Assembly: GCA_934667845.1 (NCBI GenBank)
Contig: CAKUMQ010000034.1
Location: 1 to 28,077 of the forward strand
DNA: 28,077 nucleotides
Direction of reading: 5' to 3'
Source of the DNA: an uncultured Eubacteriales bacterium
GTDB lineage: Bacteria > Bacillota > Clostridia > Oscillospirales > Acutalibacteraceae
The notes beneath the pieces were generated by a model, which was not told the origin of the DNA, searched no databases, and saw only the letters and a list, made by a program, of their open reading frames with translations. The translations under genes were made by a program, and so were the position numbers. Below are positions 24,727 to 28,077 of this stretch, piece by piece. Position 1 is the first letter of the stretch; every line of letters starts with the position of its first letter.

Positions 24727-26271
24727 TTAGGCAATCATTTTTTCAAATAAAGGCATATGAAAACGCCCGGAATTCAGTCGGTTGCAAAGCTTTTGGATGT
24801 TAAATGCAAAGCTGAGCAATAAAAACTGCGTTTGTGCCTTGTGTTTTCCTCTGGTTAAAAATCTGCGAAAAGCATAGTCTTCCTTCAGTACACCAAAGGC
24901 TCCCTCGACCTGTATGGAACGGTTCATCCGCAGTATAATACCATCATCGGACGCTATGAGCCGTTCGGCTTTTTCTTTTTGTTTTGCCATTACCTGAGAT
25001 AATCCGATCTTTCTGTTTTCATACTGTCCCTTAAAGCATTTATCCCGGTGAGGACAGCCGGAACAGCTTTCGCACACATAATTTTTTTGTGTTACGGTAT
25101 ACCCGCTTGCGGTTTTTGAATGACTGTCATAAGCATAGTTTAATGCTTTTCCGTTTGGACAGATATAGCAATCCTTCTCTTCATCATAATGCATATTCTC
25201 GATTCTGTATCTGTCATTCTTAAACTTCTTTTTCTTCCTGACCTCATGATCAGCCGGTTTAATATATGCTTTTTGTCCCTGCTGTTCAAGATATGTATAA
25301 TTTTCTTCGCTTGCATAGCCTGAGTCGGCTATGATGTTTTCGTATTTCCGTTTGCTCCCTTGCTATATTCTTTCAAGAAACGGAATCAGCGTAAGCGTAT
25401 CGGTTGGGTTCGGGAACAGCCCTACGCCCACAATGTACTCGCTTTCTACAGCAATTTGAACATTGTATCCGGGTCTCAGCTGCCCGTTTCGCATATGATC
25501 CTCTTTCATACGCATAAAGGTTGCGTCTGTATCGGTCTTGGAATAGCTTTTCCTCTTGCCGCATATTCCTAAAGCCTCGCGGTATTTTTCTAATCTTTCA
25601 AGATGATCCGTAAGCCGTTCGCAGTCCCTTTGCAATTCGGTCTTTCTTTTGCCGCTTCCGTGCACAAATTCTATCCCATACATACGGGCAAAATTTTCAA
25701 GGTATTGAATTACCTCTTCTAATTCGGCACTTTCGGAAAGTCCGTATTTTAAAGCAATACCCGGCAATTCCCGGTCTATACGGTCATACAGACGGTTCAT
25801 ATTCTTCTGTACTGCATTTGCCCATACGAAAGTATATCGGCTGGCATTTGCCTCTATCTTGGTACCGTCCACAAATACATTTTTAAATTCTACTTCGCCA
25901 AGCTCAGACAGCTTTAATACTAATTGGTAAAACAGATTTTCCATAACCGCCGACAGTCTTTCATTTTGAAAATGTGCGATTGTTGCGTGGTCGGGGACAG
26001 GTGAATTCTGTAATATCCACATAAAACGGATGTCGTTTCGGCAGACCTTTTCTATTTCCCGGCTTGAATAAATCCCATTCATATATGCAAATACAAGCAA
26101 CATAAAGAGCATAGCAGGATCATATTTCCGGTATGTGCGGACATATGCTTTGTACAGTTCGGTATAGTCTAATGTGTCGCATATTTTCGCGAGTTTGAAT
26201 ACCGGATCGTCTCCTTTGATTTTTGTTTCTAAATTTAACGGTAAAACCACTTGATTTCTTGTTCCGTACAT
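24727..26271 (-). pseudogene. IS1182-type DDE transposase split by an in-frame TAG
   Basis: The frame is open from ATG 26271 to a TAG at 25365-25363 (302 residues) and then continues in the same frame to the stop at 24727, with another 211 residues; the total of about 514 fits the family. The N-terminal half has the DUF772-like segment (DYTELYKAYVRTYRKYDPAM) and the first catalytic Asp in FVDGTKIEANAS. After the stop come IIADSGYASEENY, with the second Asp, a Cys-rich zinc-like stretch (CESCSGCPHRDKC) and EGAFGVLKEDYAFRRF, with the Glu. A single base change explains the break, so the copy is recent but probably inactive unless the amber codon is read through. Confidence 0.85.
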
Positions 26272-26312
26272 TGTATAATTTACCTGCTTTCTGGGCTATT
26301 TTTAGCAATTTA

Positions 26313-26341
26313 ATTATACAGTAAGCAAAGCGACCGGGCAA
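26313..26341 (-). promoter_or_regulatory. Transposase promoter
   Basis: On the minus strand TTGCCC (26341-26336) and TATAAT (26318-26313) are 17 bp apart, inside the IS and about 45 bases before the transposase ATG. The -35 lies within a hairpin arm (ACCGGGCA with TGCCCGGT) that would shield the gene from outside transcription. Confidence 0.65.
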
Positions 26342-26406
26342 CCCTTTTTTTCGGGCTGCCCGGTTGTTTTTTGGCTGTCTTAACTCGACAGCCCCCCCTG
26401 TGTGTT

Positions 26407-26577
26407 TTAAGCCGTTTTATCGGCTCTCTGTGCCTTTAATTCGGCTTGTTCTGCTTTCCATTCATCAAACTCTTTTCTGCCTTGCTCGGTCTCAAAAAAT
26501 GCTTGAATTTGCGGAAGGAAGTGTCGTGCGAGGATTTCCAATTCGTGTTTCGGAATATTACTTCTGTTCGCTGCCAT
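26407..26577 (-). CDS. Small ORF after the relaxase gene, 56 residues
   Basis: This ORF begins MAANRSNIPKHELEILARHF and ends in a charged Glu/Lys-rich helix (EFDEWKAEQAELKAQRADK); it is probably all helical and cytosolic. The ATG at 26577 has no clear ribosome site. A perfect AGGAGGA sits instead before an ATG at 26610, in the same frame 11 codons upstream, but a TAA at 26595-26593 interrupts after five codons. So either it is a short leader ORF followed by this gene, or the gene originally began at 26610 and carries a nonsense mutation. It lies at the IS junction. Function unknown; its placement suggests a mobilization accessory. Confidence 0.5.
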   Translation of the reverse strand: MAANRSNIPKHELEILARHFLPQIQAFFETEQGRKEFDEWKAEQAELKAQRADKTA

Positions 26578-26617
26578 ATGGCAACACGGCTTTTATTTGT
26601 TGTCGGTCATTCCTCCT

Positions 26618-27970
26618 TTACATATTCATTTGCATACCGCCATCATCATGGCTGTCTTGAATTTGTTTTTTCTTTTGCCTACGTTTGCGTTCACGGACAA
26701 CTTTAGGTTTTTGTTCATCATTATTGTCCGGTTCTCCTATCATCGCAATATCAGCTGCAAGATATAAAGCATCGACGGTAATATTGCTCCAACCGCCGCC
26801 CATTTCAGCTTGAGCTTCCACGGTGTCAAATCCTTGGCTTTCAGCTCGTTCATCATTCGGCATATTTCCGTGTGCAGCTGCTCTTTCAAGGAGTCCGTCT
26901 GCCTCGATAATTTGTCCTTGGTTGAATACTCTATCGAGTCCATCTTGTCTGTTGCCGCCTTGCGCATTTCCGTTAAACACGGTCTTAACGTCTGTATGAT
27001 CAAATCGTTCAAATCTTGATGCGTCGGAAGTTCGGATATTAAATCCGTGTTTCTTACAATGCTGTTCCCAACTGTCGAAAAGTATTCCGCTATCTTGTTG
27101 TACTGTTCCAATGTCAGAAGCAGATACTGAGGCTGTATCGGTTCGGTCAATGCCGCTACCGTTTCCTCGGTTATCTGTTTTATTGGATTGTTGTTCTTTA
27201 GTTTGGTAATATCCATAAGCAAATAATTCCTCCATATTAGTTTTTAAATATTTGTCATCGAGTAATCGGTTATCCCGAAACCTCTGAACATCCGGTGTGG
27301 TATAGGTTATATACTTGTAACGGTCTATCCATTTTACACCGTATCCGAGTTTTTTCATCTGCTCAATAAACTGCTTTTTGTTTCGGCTTGTTGCTACCGC
27401 ATAATCTATGGCATTTGTCAGCTTCAGCTTTTTACTGTTACCGCGTAAGGCGGCGCGGTATTCTCGCTGATTGATAGATTTTTGTTTAGGCTTTTGATAC
27501 AGCGTTAACACCTCTAATCCAAATCGCTGACAGATGGCATCCGACTTATGCCGTAACTCTTCCAATCCTTTTTCATCAATTTGGATCTTATATCCCGTTT
27601 CACAGTTTACCGAGTTGACGACGAAATGATTATGCCGGTGGTCACGGTCAATGTGAGTTGCCACAATCACCTCAAATCCATCAAACAGCTTTGCTGTTTC
27701 CAAACCTATGCGGTGTATCTGTTCGGGTGTGGCATTGCAATCGGGTTTAAAGGATTGCACATACTGTTTGAAGAATACGCCCTTTGCTTTACCGTATTGA
27801 TGCTTGGTTGCCATAAACTCCTGATACGCCGATTCGGGAACGCAGTGCTGACCGCTTACAAGCTTTATTCCGTCTATGACGGTTTTCTTGTCTTGCATAA
27901 CATAATCAAGCACTCGTTTCATCGCCGTGGCGGTCTGTGTTTTTTCGGGGATTGCCGTAAAGGTTGCCAT
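26618..27970 (-). CDS. MobP-type relaxase / mobilization nuclease
   Basis: The start is the ATG at 27970, preceded by GGGAGG at 8 bases, giving 450 residues; an in-frame ATG at 28051 would extend into the upstream gene. The relaxase domain (about 1-250) has a candidate catalytic Tyr23 in RVLDYVMQDKKT and the metal-binding histidine motif HIDRDHRHNHFVVN with H106, H111, H113, H115 and N119. It nicks the transfer origin of a mobilizable element. The C-terminal 200 residues are hydrophilic and low in complexity, overlapping a second ORF in another frame, and end in a basic stretch (RERKRRQKKK). Its start overlaps the stop of the upstream gene (TGATG), indicating coupling. Coupling proteins and a secretion system are not in the window. 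Confidence 0.9.
   Translation of the reverse strand: MATFTAIPEKTQTATAMKRVLDYVMQDKKTVIDGIKLVSGQHCVPESAYQEFMATKHQYGKAKGVFFKQYVQSFKPDCNATPEQIHRIGLETAKLFDGFEVIVATHIDRDHRHNHFVVNSVNCETGYKIQIDEKGLEELRHKSDAICQRFGLEVLTLYQKPKQKSINQREYRAALRGNSKKLKLTNAIDYAVATSRNKKQFIEQMKKLGYGVKWIDRYKYITYTTPDVQRFRDNRLLDDKYLKTNMEELFAYGYYQTKEQQSNKTDNRGNGSGIDRTDTASVSASDIGTVQQDSGILFDSWEQHCKKHGFNIRTSDASRFERFDHTDVKTVFNGNAQGGNRQDGLDRVFNQGQIIEADGLLERAAAHGNMPNDERAESQGFDTVEAQAEMGGGWSNITVDALYLAADIAMIGEPDNNDEQKPKVVRERKRRQKKKQIQDSHDDGGMQMNM
26740..27222 (-). CDS. ORF nested in the relaxase gene; predicted C-terminal membrane protein
   Basis: A second frame wholly inside the relaxase gene encodes 160 residues from a TTG at 27222. GGAGGA (27233-27228) lies 5-6 bases before it; an ATG at 27216 is two codons later. 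The product looks like real protein: an N-terminal polar region, a helical stretch likely to be coiled coil (ATDKMDSIEYSTKDKL, SRQTDSLKEQLHTEICRMMN) and one hydrophobic segment (about 141-159) ending at the C-terminus. The relaxase segment read in the other frame is unusually low in complexity, as expected when two frames share constraint. ColE1-type plasmids nest mbeB and mbeD inside mbeA in just this way, so a mobilization accessory at the membrane is a reasonable inference. A chance ORF is possible. Confidence 0.55.
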   Translation of the reverse strand: MLMDITKLKNNNPIKQITEETVAALTEPIQPQYLLLTLEQYNKIAEYFSTVGNSIVRNTDLISELPTHQDLNDLIIQTLRPCLTEMRKAATDKMDSIEYSTKDKLSRQTDSLKEQLHTEICRMMNELKAKDLTPWKLKLKWAAVGAILPSMLYILQLILR

Positions 27971-28077
27971 CAACCACACCTCCCGACTATATTGTTGAGC
28001 GTGGCAAGCACCTCGGTATATTGTTGTTTTAACTCCTATAAATCGGGACATACAATCTTGCCCATATTGCAGAGCGT
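27970..28077 (-). pseudogene. 3' end of upstream gene, probably mobC-like, with in-frame TAG
   Basis: A minus-strand frame enters from the right edge and ends in a TGA that overlaps the relaxase ATG (TGATG), the usual coupling arrangement of mobC and relaxase genes. The last 21 residues (ELKQQYTEVLATLNNIVGRC, then G) form a plausible amphipathic helix. A TAG at 28038-28036 interrupts this frame just before them. Either the gene ends at that TAG and the rest is chance, or it carries a nonsense mutation near its end. Too little is present to name the family with confidence. Confidence 0.4.

Larger units (their letters stand above)
24572..26395 (-). mobile_element. IS1182-family-like insertion sequence
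   Basis: The element is about 1.8 kb, bounded by GGGGCTGTCG (24572-24581) and its inverse CGACAGCCCC (26386-26395). Three extra C bases follow the right end, so the border is uncertain by a few bases and I cannot see a clear target duplication. Both ends form hairpins: 24573-24582 with 24602-24611, and GGCTGTC/GACAGCC at 26373-26392. The flanks are weakly similar (ACACAA and, on the other strand, ACACAGGG). It carries one transposase gene, interrupted by a stop codon. Confidence 0.8.
21069..28077. mobile_element. Probable mobilizable genomic island next to tRNA-Tyr (right end outside window)
   Basis: Base composition falls sharply from GC-rich to AT-rich right after the tRNA-Tyr CCA end, and every gene from there to the edge is on the minus strand. 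Contents are a relaxase with probable mobC upstream, a small conserved-looking ORF, an IS1182-type insertion and a STAND NTPase. This is typical of an integrative mobilizable element or island at a tRNA 3' end. No integrase and no second copy of the tRNA end are present in the window, so the boundaries are inferred and the NTPase could belong to an older island than the relaxase module. Confidence 0.5.

Noticed and set aside
24561..26404. Target-site duplication of the IS
   Set aside because: The flanks share only ACACA-like bases in inverted orientation plus variable G/C runs; no clean direct repeat is visible.
25363..28038. Genuine amber recoding in this genome
   Set aside because: The GH-D gene ends in TAG and reads as complete there, and one of the three interruptions is TAA, which still ends other genes; decay is simpler.
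1..28077. CRISPR array, rRNA genes or known riboswitch
   Set aside because: No regularly spaced direct repeats, rRNA-like sequence or recognisable riboswitch core was seen in any intergenic stretch.

Overview
The window looks like Bacillota DNA, most likely a gut-type clostridial (Oscillospirales-like) chromosome. The signs are strong AGGAGG-type ribosome sites, a LacI regulator with a three-part sugar ABC importer, lipoproteins with classical lipoboxes, and surface proteins ending in NPxTG-like anchors followed by RRKK/RKKR tails. Bases 1 to about 21070 are GC-rich. From the 3' end of a tRNA-Tyr gene to the right edge the DNA turns sharply AT-rich, all genes lie on the minus strand, and the content is mobile.

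Layout. 1-35 is the 3' end of a tRNA-Ser, followed by two hairpins and a roughly 500-base intergenic region holding an imperfect tandem repeat and a good promoter. 669-16959 is one co-directional glycan-use locus: a LacI regulator, a clan GH-D (GH36/GH27-like) glycosidase, a large six-hairpin glycosidase-like protein, a GH43-like beta-propeller lipoprotein with a CBM9-like domain, a surface protein with two CBM9-like domains and an FN3 domain, a small membrane-anchored Ig-like protein, two ABC permeases, a solute-binding lipoprotein, and a surface SGNH/CE2-like esterase with its own CBM9-like domain. The proposed logic is that surface proteins bind, deacylate and trim a glycan, the ABC system imports oligosaccharides, and the two leaderless glycosidases finish the job in the cytosol under LacI control. 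No ABC ATPase is encoded here, so a shared ATPase elsewhere is inferred.

17355-20866 is a second co-directional cluster after two terminators and a fresh promoter: two unrecognised proteins, a P-loop kinase-like protein, two GNAT acetyltransferases and a NUDIX hydrolase.

20922-21119 is a tRNA-Tyr transcription unit with consensus promoter and terminator. Right after it, on the minus strand, lies a 1105-residue STAND/NACHT-like P-loop NTPase, the best candidate for an undescribed (probably anti-phage) system. An IS1182-type element sits immediately upstream of its promoter, with its transposase split by an in-frame amber codon. Beyond it are a 56-residue small ORF, a MobP-type relaxase with a second convincing ORF nested in another frame (strong SD, TTG start, C-terminal membrane segment), and the end of a gene, probably mobC, overlapping the relaxase start. 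Three in-frame stops in this AT-rich part are each one transition from Gln codons, suggesting partial decay. All functional calls rest on reading motifs by eye; no database search was possible.
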